A stretch of 64,000 nucleotides of DNA, from assembly GCF_963576675.1 (NCBI RefSeq), contig NC_088913.1, positions 26,367,001 through 26,431,000 on the forward strand, in the 5' to 3' direction. The stretch is from Euphorbia lathyris. Its lineage: Eukaryota > Streptophyta > Magnoliopsida > Malpighiales > Euphorbiaceae. This document shows positions 1 to 11,847 of the stretch, piece after piece. Below the pieces are notes generated by a model, which saw nothing but the letters and a program-made list of their open reading frames with translations, was not told the DNA's origin and did no database searches. Each line of letters opens with the position of its first letter. Position 1 is the first letter of the stretch. The translations under genes were made by a program, and so were the position numbers.

Positions 1-530
1 GAACTTTTGAAGCCTCGGGCCTGGATGGAAAAAAAAAATTGGCCATGATCACTCGATAAATTTGTTAGCAGGGGCCAACTTGAGAGTATTATAGGCTGAG
101 GATTTTTGAATCAAGGTGGAAGAGTGCCCTTTTGTGCTACTATGAATGTATCGAGGGGATGTCCGAGATAATTCATAGGTCTTTTCCTGGTTTGTAATGA
201 ACTCTGTGGAGGGGACGCCTAAAACAACTTATGTATAAACAGGACGTGATGAGAGGTAAATGGGGTGAGAGAAAAATAGAAAATTCAAAGATTAATTATC
301 CCGTATTTGTTTAAGGGATAGAACAATTGGGATAAGAAACGGATAAACTTATTATCTTTCAAATCTTATACCTAGAAAGAAGGTGGTATGAGGGGTGAGA
401 TAAACTAATACAATTTTAATGAGATGACAAGTCAATTTTATCTCTTAAATCAACATTATTTAGTTTAAGTAGGGATAATATAGTAAAATATATATTATTT
501 TATTCATATCTCTATCCCACAAGACAAACA
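1..530. other. left flank, no gene recognised
   Basis: This is AT-rich sequence with no convincing open reading frame, RNA gene or transposon terminus. It is host DNA outside the nested transposon block. The last bases (531-540) are the left target duplication of the outermost element. Confidence 0.5.
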
Positions 531-550
531 TTGAATAATAGGCTTAATAC

Positions 551-1879
551 TGTTAGGGATTATAGTCAGTTAATCAACTGTAGCGCAGCGAAATTGCGGT
601 TTAAAATTTATTTCTAATCCCTTTAGTTTGATCTTTGTCCGTTAACCATTGATTGAATAAAATCTTTTGGATCTGTTTAGGGATAAAAACTTACCCGGAC
701 TGTCTCTTCTAGAGACGGCTGAAGAATCCACAAAGTAGTAAGATCTCCGTAGTCAAGTGCACGAACAACTATCGAGCTAAAACCGGTGCTAGCCGAAGAA
801 CGGAGGAAGAACTGGAGAGATTGTGTAATTTGCCAAAAGCTTTTCCACTTTCTTAGTGGTGGTTGCGGAAAAACAATGGTTTGCCTATGCAAACCTTGTG
901 TTGGCCAAAAAAAAAATTAGGTTAATTTATGTTTTAGGCTTTTATTATATATAGTGTAGTTATTCCTAAACCTAATTGGTTTAGGGTTAATTGGTTAATT
1001 ATAAAACTAATCTAATCCTAACATAATCACTTAAATAAATACCAATAGTATTTATTCTATGCAATTAGTTACAATTAGATTAAATTTAATTACCCCAATT
1101 AAATAAATAACACTAATTAATAAATTGACGTATTAGTTTGATTAATTATTCACGAATGCAATTTCATTAATTTACAAATTAATTAATTACATCTCGTAAA
1201 CTAATTAACCAATTAAATGCTCAACGCCTAAATCCATTAATCAATTACATTGATACAAAGTATCAATTAATCAATTAATTAACCACCAATTAATTACCTT
1301 GACATTTTACTATCAACCAATTAATTAATCTCATCCCTCCAGTGTACCGTTCTATAAGTTCTAACTCAGATGTTCAATGTGCACGATCCTATGGGACTGC
1401 CCTTAGCTAGCAGTGGGCTCACGGTCCACAGACAGTAAGTGGGTTCTAGCAAACCATTACTGCCCCTAACCAATACAGATATTTCAGCAGTCTAAAGATG
1501 CAGAGACCCTGTAGTTATCTCTTAACGTCTTTTACCATTTGATATCGATATTATAAACTAGAGGCATGACGACTGTCATCCTCTCTGATGTTTATGATAT
1601 TTCTTGATCTTAAGTAGATTAATGAATCAGATAAGTAAACTACTTATCAGGGTGTGGCCACACACTTATCAATCTCACTTATCAAGTGGTCTGTGATATC
1701 ATCTCACTGTTATGTGAGTGGTAATTTCATCACTTCACTATCAATACAAATGTGTTCACCTGTTCACCCAATCATACCCGTATTTGGCATCCTGTTACAG
1801 ACCTGTTAGGCGTATGTCAAAGTGAACCGGCTCCCACATTGATATTATAATGAAATCTAGTCTGAAGACAGTTAGAGAC
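551..1879 (-). repeat. Copia 3' LTR, outer part
   Basis: The terminal TGTTAGGGATTATAG at 551 is the complement of the LTR 3' end. The sequence is collinear with 16617-17945. It stops at GAGAC (1875-1879), which is the left copy of the duplication made by the Athila-like insertion. The rest of this LTR resumes at 11372. A 71-codon reading frame in both LTR copies has no recognisable product and is not called a gene. Confidence 0.9.
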
Positions 1880-2283
1880 TGATAGGGGTCAAAAACCCCT
1901 ATCTTTGGGTACGGTTTTAGGATGAGTTTTAGAGTTATTTAGTTAATAAGCGAGCAATTCTCGCATTTAAATGCTTTTGTGTGAGTTAGTTAGAAATTGG
2001 AAACGTTCTATTTACTTTTCATCGTTTAGGCTCGTTTTATGATCAATTTAGGCAAATACGGCCGAAATAGCATGCATAGTATAATTCCGTTATCTTTTGA
2101 AGCTAATTGGTCCGTCAAAAGTCGCACCAAACGAAGCGTTTGCTCAAAATAAGCGATTGACGGATCAATTTAGCTTTCGGACTAATGTTATCTGGAGTTT
2201 CTATACGTGCGCAGGTGTAAGTTCGGGCGAAAAAAGGACATAAAGGATACTCAGCAAGAATCGAGCGCGTTCCGGGCGAAAAC

Positions 2284-2411
2284 GCTCGGCGAGCAGGACC
2301 CGTGGGCCATTTCTGCTCGCCGAGCAGGCCACCAGGCGCCTGCTCGGCGAGCAGGGGGCTGCTCGTCGCGAGCAGCCCTGCTCGCCGAGCAGCTCGCCCT
2401 GCTCGGCGAGC
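2284..2411. repeat. array of six CTCG-N-CGAG palindromes in LTR U3
   Basis: Palindromes of the form GCTCGNCGAGC occur at 2284-2294, 2315-2325, 2342-2352, 2380-2390 and 2401-2411. A stretched version GCTCGTCGCGAGC is at 2361-2373. Spacing is irregular, about 10-30 bp. The array is far more GC-rich than its surroundings and ends ~120 bp upstream of the TATA box. A regulatory or structural role is inference. Confidence 0.85.
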
Positions 2412-2530
2412 AGCCCTGCGGGAATTGGTCAAAAAGACCAATTCCGCCCCCACGAAGCCACGATTGGCCCCACATCTTCCTACACCAATAAGGACACGAA
2501 AATAGGTCAAAACGAGGCCCGAGCCGCGTC

Positions 2531-2538
2531 TATAAATA
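2531..2538 (+). promoter_or_regulatory. LTR TATA box
   Basis: TATAAATA after the GAGCCGCGTC block. The same element is at 10400-10407 in the 3' LTR. It would place the start of the retrotransposon transcript near 2560-2570. Confidence 0.6.
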
Positions 2539-3502
2539 AGATTTTTTCATTGTAATTTAGATATCTTTTTCCTTTGTAATTTTCTTAGCTTTTCACCTTG
2601 AGAAATCCTCTCCACCTCCTCCATATTCTTCAAACCTCCATTGAAGACACCTCCGAAGCTGCATTCACCGAGGATTGCTCAAGCTTCATCCTTAAATCCT
2701 AGAAAGACGCCTGCATTGGTAGACAGGTTCCCTGAAAGGGATTTTTCTTCTTTTACATTCTGTCTAGCCTCTGATACATGCTATGAATTCTAGGTTTATT
2801 GTAACTTCGTGACAATGTTTCCATCTTTGATATATATTATAGTTCTTGTTTATTCAATTGTTTTGATGTTTTAATCTTTGTCTTACGCTTTGTCTGATTG
2901 GTTTAACTCATTCGATAACCCCAAAATTAGGTTGACACATATTGCGAGCTGAATCTGACCTAGTCAGTGCCTATAGGATTGACGACCCTATAGAAGATTA
3001 AGCCCAAATTAATGAGCCTTAGAGCTAGTTTCGGCCTTACAAGGGAATCACGAACTAGGGACTTTAGGAGGATAGGTCGGGTTAATCGCCTTGGACACAA
3101 GTGACTTAGGTTTCAAATCAATTGTTTAAACATCCTATTTTGATTATCATCATATCCCTTCATGTTCCTTCGGTTAATTGCATTGGTAAAAGATCACTTA
3201 GGAGTAGTTTAACTCAATTAGGGGTAGAGTAACTTAGTTAGGCGTAGAATAACTTAGTTAGAATTAGATAACTTAGCTAGGATTAGTATAATTCAACCTA
3301 GGAGTAGATTAATTCAAACAAACCAACTCAAAACCCCCTAAGCCTAGATAACATCCGAGATCGAGTAGCTCGGTACTTGCAGAAATAAATCCTGTGGATG
3401 ATAACCTGGACTTAAACCAGAAATTTATTACTTGATAACGACGGGTACACTTATCCCTTAGTGAGTTCTCATCTAACCTTAGGTGAGGGCGCATCAAGTT
3501 TT

Positions 3503-3520
3503 TGGCGCCGTTGCCGAGGA
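3503..3520 (+). other. primer-binding site (tRNA-Asp type)
   Basis: TGGCGCCGTTGCCGAGGA begins six bases after the end of the 5' LTR. It resembles the complement of the tRNA-Asp 3' end used by Athila elements. Confidence 0.75.
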
Positions 3521-3703
3521 TTTATTTCTTCTGCAATATCGAACCAAAGGTCGACTTGTTAGTTTAGGCATTCTTTGTGAATATATCCTTTGTTAATATC
3601 ATTTATGTTTGTTTATACATATACTTTTTATAGTAACTATACTTATTGATTACTTAAATTCCGTAACATTATTTGTACTTATAAAATCGTTCTTCCAGCA
3701 ACT

Positions 3704-6700
3704 ATGGATAACAGAGCGTCAAATCCGTCCATGAACGATCTTAACACAAAAATGGATTTCCTTGTGGCTTCATACAGCCATAATGACCAACCAAGGACAC
3801 CATTTTGCGAGAGATGCGGCCAGAATCACCCTGGTAGGGTATGCCACATCAACTATTACGTACCTAGAGGTGAGAATGTAAGTTATTTGGGTAATCATCA
3901 AAGGTATAATTCTGAACCCTCAACTTACAACTACTACGATCAGGAGCATACACGATATCCACCGACGCCCTACGTGGCACCCGTGGATACCCTTCCATGT
4001 CCCCATTCTAACTCTGACTTTTATGGCAGGCAAACAGAGTACTCAGGAGGAATAATGACCCTCTTGAGAGAGATATCCGTCCGATTGGCAGCCAACGAGG
4101 AGGCATGCAGGACCCTGAGTAACCAGCTTGCCACAATCAGACAAGAAGAAAGCGAATGCCACGAGGCGTTCCTCTTACAAGAAGAGGCGATTCAAGCCAT
4201 CGCCCTAAGGAGCGGCAAGGAAGTGGACACACTCGTGGCACCTCCATCGCAAACATATCCGTCACCTCAGGTAAGTAGGGAATCGGAAGTGGTAAGCAAC
4301 CCCGGTCCCGCATCTGAAACTCCAGCTTCTGAAATAGCTGTAGAAAAAGTGGTTAGGCCTTATGCACCAAAACTGCCATTCCCTCAGAAGCAGAAAAACG
4401 CCAACCTAGATAAGAAATTTGCTCGGTTCTCGGAAATCCTTAGTAGATTAGAAATAAAGATTCCATTAATGGAAGAACTAGAGGAGATACCGAACTATGC
4501 AAAATTTCTTAAAGACATGTTGTCGAAAAAGAAAAAGTTTAGGGAAAATGAGATAGTGGCTTTAACAGAACAATGCTCGGCCATAATCACCCATAAATTA
4601 CCCCCCAAGCTTAAAGATCAAGGGAGATTTACCATCCCGTGTAGGATAGGCAACATGCACATAGATAGGGCATTATGCGATTTAGGAGCAAGTATTAATC
4701 TTATGCCTTTATCGATTTTCAGGAAATTGGGACTCGGAGAGCCTAAACCGACAAACATGACACTGCAGCTGGCGGACAGGTCGATCGCACGGCCTAGAGG
4801 CATAGTTGAAGATGTATTGGTGAAGGTGGACAAACTGATCTTCCCGGTCGACTTTGTGGTCCTCGATATGGAAGAAGATGACTCCGTCCCCATTCTTCTT
4901 GGGAGACCGTTTCTTGCAACCGGTAGGACACTAATAGACGTCCATGGAGGTAAATTGGTCCTAAGGGTGCAGGACGAAGAGGTAACATTTAACGTTTATG
5001 AGTCTATGAAATTTCCTCAAGAACGCTCCAAAAGTTGTAACTTTGTGGATGCACTAATAGATGAATGTATTGAGGAAGTTGACCTTAACATAAGAAATGC
5101 CTCTTTAGAACTCGGTCTAGGTGGTGAGGAATGTGAAAAATCGAATGAACCATTTGAAGATCTCCCACCTGAAAAATGTTATTGGGTTAAGGGTAGAAAA
5201 GAGGACCTTGATCGTGAGATCAAACCTAAGCCTAAAACCTCGTTAGAGGAACCTCCAAAATTGGAGCTTAAACCCTTACCCAACAACCTGAAATATGTTT
5301 TTCTTCAACCTCCCATAGATTTACCCGTTATTATTTCTTCTTTGTTGACAGTTGAACAGGAAGAAAAATTGGTGGAGGTGCTGATGGAACATAAAGGGGC
5401 CTTTGGATGGTCAATCCACGACATCAAAGGCATCGACCCCAAAATCTGCACGCATAGAATTTTCCTTGAGGAAAAGATCAAGCCATCTGCCCAACCTCAA
5501 CGACGGCTCAACCCTAACATGAAAGAGGTGGTAAAAGTCGAGGTTATAAAACTCCTCGACGCAGGTATCATCTTTCCGATTTCTGATAGCCAATGGGTAA
5601 GCCCGGTTCAATGCGTGCCCAAAAAAGGGGGAACAACGGTAATGGAAAATGAAAAAGGGGAATTAATCCCAACTAGAAAGGTTACGGGTTGGCGTGTATG
5701 CATAGATTATAGGAAATTAAACGAGGCCACCCGTAAAGACCACTTTCCCTTACCATTTATTGATCAAATGTTGGAACGGTTGGCAGGGCACGAATTTTTC
5801 TGTACTTTAGATGGGCTATCCGGCTATATGCAAATTCCTGTGGACCCTTTGGATCAAGAGAAAACCACATTCACTTGCCCCTATGGGACTTTTGCATATA
5901 GGCGGATGCCTTTCGGATTATGTAATGCCCCTGCCACATTCCAACGTTGTATGATGGCTATGTTTTCTGACATGGTCGAGGAGTTCCTAGAAATTTTCAT
6001 GGATGATTTTAATGTTGTAGGACCTACTTTCGACCAATGTCTTGAAAACTTGGACCGAGTCTTAGAACGTTGTGAAGACAAGAACTTGGCACTTAATTGG
6101 GAAAAGTGCCAGTTCATGGTCCAAAATTGTATAGTATTAGGACACAAGGTGTCGAGGAAGGGGATCGAGGTCGATCCGGCAAAAATTGAGGTAATTGAAA
6201 ATCTGCCAACTCCTACCAACGTGAAATTGGTTAGGAGCTTTTTAGGACATGCGGGGTTTTATAGACGGTTTATAAAAGACTTTTCAAAAATCACTAAACC
6301 CCTCACTCAATTATTACTGAAAGATGCTGATTTTAATTTCAATGAAGAATGTATACTTGCATTTAAATTACTGAAAAAGAAATTAATTGAAGCACCCATT
6401 ATGGTAAGCCTGGATTGGTCCCTTCCCTTTGAGTTAATGTGCGATGCCAGTGATCTGGCTGTAGGAGCCTGTCTTGGGCAAAGGGTAGATAAACTTTTTC
6501 GCCCAATCTTCTATGCTAGCAAAACCTTAAATGATGCACAACAGAATTATTCAATAACTGAAAAGGAATTGCTAGCCGTAGTGTTTGCCTTTGACAAATT
6601 TAGATCTTATTTGGTGCTGTCTAAGGTAATTGTTTTTACTGACCATGCAGCCTTGAGATATCTGATGAGCAAGCAGGATGCAAAACCTAGGCTGATCCGT

Positions 6701-6763
6701 TGGATCTTACTACTCCAAGAATTTGACATCGAGATCAGAGACAAGAAAGGGGTGGAAAGGTGA
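3704..6763 (+). CDS. Gypsy polyprotein: gag C-terminus, protease, RT, RNase H
   Basis: A 1,019-residue open frame from an ATG ~200 bp after the primer-binding site. Residues 35-47 form a zinc-knuckle-like C-X2-C-X3-H-X4-C. A region with [10 protein letters not shown] follows, typical of the gag-protease junction of Athila elements. The retroviral-type aspartic protease has DLGAS at 326-330. Reverse transcriptase has the catalytic FMDD at 765-768 (FMDD for the usual YVDD is common in this lineage). RNase H carries CDAS with Asp at ~914. The capsid part of gag, normally several hundred residues upstream, is absent, so the product would not make particles alone. The frame ends at GVER followed by a stop. 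Integrase follows in another frame, so one base appears lost near 6757. Confidence 0.9.
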   Translation: MDNRASNPSMNDLNTKMDFLVASYSHNDQPRTPFCERCGQNHPGRVCHINYYVPRGENVSYLGNHQRYNSEPSTYNYYDQEHTRYPPTPYVAPVDTLPCPHSNSDFYGRQTEYSGGIMTLLREISVRLAANEEACRTLSNQLATIRQEESECHEAFLLQEEAIQAIALRSGKEVDTLVAPPSQTYPSPQVSRESEVVSNPGPASETPASEIAVEKVVRPYAPKLPFPQKQKNANLDKKFARFSEILSRLEIKIPLMEELEEIPNYAKFLKDMLSKKKKFRENEIVALTEQCSAIITHKLPPKLKDQGRFTIPCRIGNMHIDRALCDLGASINLMPLSIFRKLGLGEPKPTNMTLQLADRSIARPRGIVEDVLVKVDKLIFPVDFVVLDMEEDDSVPILLGRPFLATGRTLIDVHGGKLVLRVQDEEVTFNVYESMKFPQERSKSCNFVDALIDECIEEVDLNIRNASLELGLGGEECEKSNEPFEDLPPEKCYWVKGRKEDLDREIKPKPKTSLEEPPKLELKPLPNNLKYVFLQPPIDLPVIISSLLTVEQEEKLVEVLMEHKGAFGWSIHDIKGIDPKICTHRIFLEEKIKPSAQPQRRLNPNMKEVVKVEVIKLLDAGIIFPISDSQWVSPVQCVPKKGGTTVMENEKGELIPTRKVTGWRVCIDYRKLNEATRKDHFPLPFIDQMLERLAGHEFFCTLDGLSGYMQIPVDPLDQEKTTFTCPYGTFAYRRMPFGLCNAPATFQRCMMAMFSDMVEEFLEIFMDDFNVVGPTFDQCLENLDRVLERCEDKNLALNWEKCQFMVQNCIVLGHKVSRKGIEVDPAKIEVIENLPTPTNVKLVRSFLGHAGFYRRFIKDFSKITKPLTQLLLKDADFNFNEECILAFKLLKKKLIEAPIMVSLDWSLPFELMCDASDLAVGACLGQRVDKLFRPIFYASKTLNDAQQNYSITEKELLAVVFAFDKFRSYLVLSKVIVFTDHAALRYLMSKQDAKPRLIRWILLLQEFDIEIRDKKGVER

Positions 6764-8151
6764 TAGCGGACCACCTATCCAGGTTAGAGTCAGATCAGCA
6801 ATCCTTAGAGCATGAGGCAATCAAGGAGGTATTCCCGGATGAAACGTTATATTCGGTAAAAACTCTCCCCTGGTTTGCAGACATCGCGAACTTCAAAGTC
6901 GGTAACATTCTTCCTCTTGATTTAGATGCAAACAAGAGAGGTAAGTTTTTGTTTGAAAGCAAACAATATTTTTGGGAAGAACCTTATTTATTTCGATTCT
7001 GCAACGATGGCATGATTAGGAGATGTATACCTGAGGAGGAGGTAGAGTCAGTGATTAACATGTGCCACTCCAAGGAACCAGGCGACCACTTCGGGCCAGA
7101 TAGGACAGTGGCAAAAATTCTCCAAAGTGGGCTTTGGTGGCCACAAATGCATAGTGATGTCAATAGTTATATTAAATATTGTGATGCATGTCAAAGAGTA
7201 GGGAATATTTCTAGGAGGAATGAGATGCTTCAACAAGGCATACTCGTCTGTGAGCTATTTGATGTTTGGGGCATAGACTTTATGGGACCTTTCCCTATGT
7301 CACACACCAACCAATACATTATTGTCGCGGTTGATTATGTCTCTAAATGGGTAGAGGCCGAAGCCTTACCCACAAACGATGCTCGAGTAGTGATAAAATT
7401 CCTGAAAAAGAATATCTTTACCAGATTTGGCACCCCCGGACTATCATTAGTGATGGGGGATCCCATTTCTGCAATAAGCAGTTTGACACGTTGCTCCAAA
7501 AGTATGGCGTAGCCCATAGGGTCGCAACACCTTACCATCCTCAGACAAGTGGTCAGGTAGAAGTGTCAAACAGAGAGCTAAAACGCATTCTTGAGAAAAC
7601 GGTGGGGAATGCTAGGAAAGATTGGAGTCTTAAACTGGACGATGCTCTTTGGGCATACCGGACATCATTCAAGACTCCCATAGGAATGTCCCCCTACCGT
7701 TTAGTTTTCGGGAAATCTTGTCACTTGCCTGTTGAATTAGAGCACAAAGCTTATTGGGCGCTGAAATTTCTAAACTTTGACCCTAAACTTTCAGGTGACC
7801 TACGGTTAACACAACTGCATGAACTAGATGAGCTCCGATATAACTCTTACGAGAATGCCAAATTGTACAAAGAACGAACCAAAAGGGTGCACGATAAAAA
7901 AAGTACAGCGGAAAACCTTCCAAAAAGGCGACCAAGTGCTGCTTTACAACTCACGATTGAGATTCTTCCATGGCAAGCTCAAGAGTAGATGGTATGGACC
8001 ATTCTCAGTTCTTGATGCACTTCCCTCCGGTATGGTTGAGATTATGTTGAATGATGGAACCACCCAGAAAGTAAATGGACATCGACTCAAACTTTATCTC
8101 GGTAAAGACACATCGGGTGTCCAAATCCTCCGTCTTCAAGATGATCAGTGA
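6760..8151 (+). pseudogene. Gypsy integrase, broken by frameshifts
   Basis: Continues the polyprotein after the frameshift at ~6757. The end of RNase H and the linker (IADHLSRLE) lead to an HHCC zinc domain ([13 protein letters not shown]... CDACQRVG). The integrase core follows: [13 protein letters not shown], then ISDGGSHF and [10 protein letters not shown]. The frame changes at ~7435 (after FGTP) and again near 7902, in a run of A, where one extra base is seen. The C-terminal part then reads [15 protein letters not shown] to 8151. The catalytic D, D and E positions are recognisable across the frames, but no single frame encodes them. It cannot be translated as it stands. Confidence 0.85.
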
Positions 8152-9720
8152 GTTGTCTTCTCCACCCTAACTCTTTACACTCGTACTTCATGACTTGTGA
8201 TGCAATGTTGGAACTTATTGCATATTTTTAGTGTGAGGAGGAGGGGTAGACAAACTTACAAAAATTGTATAAAATTTTTAATTTTTGTTGCGTCGTGTCT
8301 AGTTTAGTTTAGCGTTTTTGGGTTTTGTTTATGTTTTGCATGTTTAGGACCTAAAACCGTGAACCTCCTTCGAATCTAAACTTCGTTATTTGTCTTTGAG
8401 GGCTGAGAACCGAATCTAAAATTGCATGACAACTAGTTTAGGCGTAGGACACAACTCTTGTATCGGTAAAAGCGTGAGCTAAGGTTTGCATTTAGACCCT
8501 ACTTTTGAAGAAATGCTAAAATCATTACTTAGGTAGATAACTTAAGAATTGAAGGCATGTTACATTAAACTTGAGTTTGGGGAAAACTAGTAAACACAAA
8601 ATTGAAACCCAAAGAATTGTGAGTTGAATTTGAGCCTAAGAGCGAACATCAAAAAGCTCTTTTTCTTGACATTTTTGTGTGAATGCTTTGACTTGTGGAA
8701 GATTACTGATTTTGCACCTAATACTATGTTGAACCTACATGCAATGGTTTGAGATGATAAACGATGAATCAGCCTCATTAGAATTAACCCTTTTCTTTAC
8801 CTTATTTTTTCTTTTTCATCCACTCTAGGAAGCCCCTTTGAGCCTACATTTTTGTAGTTTATAGATTTTTCTTTCGTTCTAACCTATTTTTGCAAACCAC
8901 AACTTGGTTTGCTATTTAACCCAATTTATTTTGCAAAGCTCAATTAGAGCCTTTGTTTTCTAGCGCTTTATCTTTGTTTATGGCATTACAGTAGCAAGCC
9001 AAAAGGCTAAGAAGTGAATGAGCATCACTATCCAAAAAAAAAGAGAAAAAAAAAGAGAAAAACAGAAAAAAAAGAAAAGAAAAGAAAAGAAAAGAGACGA
9101 ACAAAAGGGAAGAACTTCATTCCCCAGTTCTTAAAAAAATCAAAAACGTCTCAAGGAAACATCCTAAAAAGAAAATAATAAGGGATGAATAAAAAAGCTC
9201 AGTCACTTCATATTTGCTAAAGCCATTTAAACTTTGTTTTTGTAGCGCTAGGACTATTAACCCTTGTTGTACCTTTAACCCTCTAACCACATTACAGCCC
9301 CGATTAGAGGCTGTTTTTGATATCATCGGAATCATATAGCATAGTAGAGGAACGCGGATGAACGTGCAAAATCAACGTAATCCTAAGCAAGAACATAAGC
9401 CGAGAGTAAACACCTTAGCCACCAAAAATTGTGTGAAATGAGTGAACTACCTATGGTGAGGTGTTTTACTTAGGGATCCCCTCAAGCTCGTTTAATTGAA
9501 CATGTGTCCATTTGCTTAAAACTATGACCCATGATAATTGAAATGCGGCTTTTAGATATCGTGTCTCTACTTTGTATTTCCGAATGCATGTAATTACAGA
9601 TGCTCGAAATTGTGTCAAGCACCTAGTCAAACCGGGAGGTTTTCTAGCTTGCTTGTGATTGCGGGTTTAGTTTTTTTTAGTTTACTTGGGGACAAGTAAA
9701 GTTTTAAGTGCGAGGAGGTT
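8152..9720 (+). other. Athila 3' internal region, no env-like frame
   Basis: About 1.57 kb between integrase and the 3' LTR. No long reading frame is present, although relatives of this lineage often carry an envelope-like ORF here. A GAAA-rich simple-sequence stretch lies at ~9033-9096. The last bases (AGTGCGAGGAGGTT, 9707-9720) are purine-rich next to the LTR and are the likely polypurine tract. Confidence 0.7.
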
Positions 9721-11366
9721 TGATAGGGGTCAAAAACCCCTATCTTTGGGTACGGTTTTAGGACGGGTTTTAGAGTTATTTAGTTAATAAGCGAGCAATT
9801 CTCGCATTTAAATGCTTTTGTGTGAGTTAGTTAGAAATTGGAAACGTTCTATTTACTTTTCGTCGCTTAGACTCATTTTATGATCAATTTAGGCAAATAC
9901 GGCCGAAATAGCATGCATAGTATAATTCCGTTATCTTTTGAAGCTAATTAGTCCGTCAAAAGTCGCACCAAACGAAGCGTTTGCTCAAAATAAGCGATTG
10001 ACGGATCAATTTAGCTTTCGGACTAATGTTATCTGGAGTTTCTATACGTGCGCAGGTGTAAGTTCGGGCGAAAAAAGGACATAAAGGATACTCGGCAAGA
10101 ATCGAGCGCGTTCCGGGCGAAAACGCTCGGCGAGCAGGGTCCCGTGGGCAATTTCTGCTCGGCGAGCAGGCCCCTGGAGGCCTGCTCGACGAGCAGGCCG
10201 CCAGGCGCCTGCTCGACGAGCTGCGGGCTGCTCGTCGCGAGCAGCCCTGCTCGCCGAGCAGCTCGCCCTGCTCGGCAAGCAGCCCTGCGGGAATTGGTCA
10301 AAAAGACCAATTCCGCCCCCACGAAGCCACGATTGGCCCCACGTATTCCTACACCAATAAGGACACGAAAATAGGTCAAAACGAGGCCCGAGCCTCGTCT
10401 ATAAATAGGATTTTTTCATTGTAATATAGATATCTTTTTCCTTTGTAATTTTCTTAGCTTTTCACCTTGAGAAATCCTCTCCACCTCCTCCATATCCTTC
10501 AAACCTCCATTGAAGACACCTCCGAAGCTCCATTCACCGAGGATTGCTCAAGCTTCATCCTTAAATCCTAGAAAGACGCCTGCATTGGTAGACAGGTTCC
10601 CTGAAAGGGATTTTTCTTCTTTTACATTCTGTCTAGCCTCTGATACATGCTATGAATTCTAGGTTTATTGTAACTTCGTGACAATGTTTCCATCTTTGAT
10701 ATATATTATAGTTCTTGTTTATTCAATTGTTTTGATGTTTTAATCTTTGTCTTACGCTTTGTCTGATTGGTTTAACTCATTCGATAACCCCAAAATTAAG
10801 TTGGCACATATTGCGAGCTGAATCTGACCTAGTCAGTGCCTATAGGATTGACGACCCTATAGAAGATTAAGCCCAAATTACTGAGCCTTAGAGCTAGTTT
10901 CGGCCTTACAAGGGAATCACGAACTAAGGACGTTAGGAGGATAGGTCGGGTTAATCGCCTTGGACACACGTGACTTAGGTTTCAAATCAATTGTTTAAAC
11001 ATCCTATTTTCATTATCATCGTATCCCTTCATGTTCCTTCGGTTAATTGCATTGGTAAAAGATCACTTAGGAGTAGTTTAACTCAATTAGGGGTAGAGTA
11101 ACTTAGTTAGGCGTAGAATAACTTAGTTAGAATTAGATAACTTAGCTAAGATTAGTATAATTCAACCTAGGAGTAGATTAATTCAAACAAACCAACTCAA
11201 AACCCCATAAGCCTAGATAACATCTGAGATCGAGTAGCTCGGTACTTGCAGAAATAAATCCTGTGGACGATAACCTGGACTTAAACCAGAAATTTATTAC
11301 TTGATAACGACGAGGTACACTTATCCCTTAGTGAGTTCTCATCTAACCTTAGGTGAGGGCGCATCA
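9721..11366 (+). repeat. Athila-like 3' LTR (1646 bp)
   Basis: Begins TGATAGGGGTC and ends GGGCGCATCA, next to the right GAGAC duplication. It is 29 bp longer than the 5' LTR. Most of that is one extra palindrome unit in the GC-rich array: seven units at 10125-10280 against six, the last one degenerate. The TATA box is at 10400-10407. Confidence 0.93.
10125..10280. repeat. seven-unit palindrome array, expanded copy
   Basis: GCTCGNCGAGC units at 10125, 10157, 10184, 10211 and 10249. The stretched GCTCGTCGCGAGC is at 10230-10242 and a decayed GCTCGGCAAGC at 10270. One unit with its spacer is extra relative to 2284-2411. Confidence 0.85.
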
Positions 11367-11371
11367 GAGAC

Positions 11372-11706
11372 CTACATAAGAAAACTAATGACACAACCAC
11401 CATGTAGTTTTCTCGGGCGGATCGATCCAGTCACATGTTTACAACATGTACCCATATTCACAACTGACTTATCAAGTGCTATGGCTAGTATCAATTGCTA
11501 CCATACAGTCGTCGAATATACAAGTCTGTGGTCCTAATCATTCCCATGATAGAATAGACTTGGGATATGGTTTTGTGATTATCAATCAATGGATTCTCTA
11601 TTCATATTATAGCACAAGATATCAATGAACTAGATTAATGCCTTTATTAATGTGACACAAATACATTTTATAAGAACCAATGCCTATGAACTAGGGCACA
11701 CCAATA
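11372..11706 (-). repeat. Copia 3' LTR, inner part, with polypurine tract
   Basis: Resumes the LTR interrupted at 1879 and matches 17945-18279. The terminal base pair has mutated (CCAATA for CCAACA). Next to it, 11707-11718 reads GTCTCCCACTTG, the complement of a CAAGTGGGAGAC polypurine tract. That confirms minus-strand orientation. Confidence 0.88.
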
Positions 11707-11847
11707 GTCTCCCACTTGAACTAGTTCCAAGCGGGTATTGCCCTAAACACTATAGATCTAGTACTACCAATTGCCTTGGTAAACTGACCAGCGGCATTGT
11801 TCTCAGTGTCAACCCTCTACAATGTAATGTCACCGGGTAAGGTGTTA

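Larger units (their letters stand above)
1880..3496 (+). repeat. Athila-like 5' LTR (1617 bp)
   Basis: Begins TGATAGGGGTC and ends GGGCGCATCA. It matches 9721-11366 over its whole length, apart from scattered substitutions and one missing ~28-bp GC-rich unit. It contains a palindrome array (2284-2411) and a TATA box (2531-2538), consistent with a U3 promoter. Short reading frames on both strands through the GC-rich part are by-products of the palindromes. Confidence 0.93.
1880..11366 (+). mobile_element. Athila-like Ty3/Gypsy retrotransposon, gag-truncated
   Basis: A complete insertion bounded by TG...CA LTRs (1880-3496 and 9721-11366) and a perfect 5-bp duplication GAGAC (1875-1879 and 11367-11371), inside the 3' LTR of the Copia element. 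The primer-binding site TGGCGCCGTTGCCG directly after the 5' LTR fits tRNA-Asp, which is usual for Athila. The order protease, reverse transcriptase, RNase H, integrase is that of Gypsy elements. The internal region is only ~6.2 kb: most of gag is missing and no envelope-like frame exists between integrase and the 3' LTR. The LTRs differ at roughly 2 percent of sites by eye. Probably not autonomous. Confidence 0.93.

Noticed and set aside
677..892. 71-codon minus-strand frame, also at 16743-16958
   Set aside because: It is repeated because both places are the same Copia LTR. No recognisable product and LTR position argue against a gene.
2115..2510. Overlapping frames on both strands rich in Ala-Arg-Arg-Ala
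   Set aside because: They are translations of the palindrome array in the LTR, present in both LTR copies with shifts; promoter DNA, not genes.
3497..3703. Upstream gag exon or leader peptide in the Athila-like element
   Set aside because: Only ~200 bp between LTR and ATG, AT-rich, with no frame similar to capsid.
8152..9720. Envelope-like gene of the Athila-like element
   Set aside because: Looked for because relatives may carry one, but no frame above ~72 codons and no membrane segment pattern is present.
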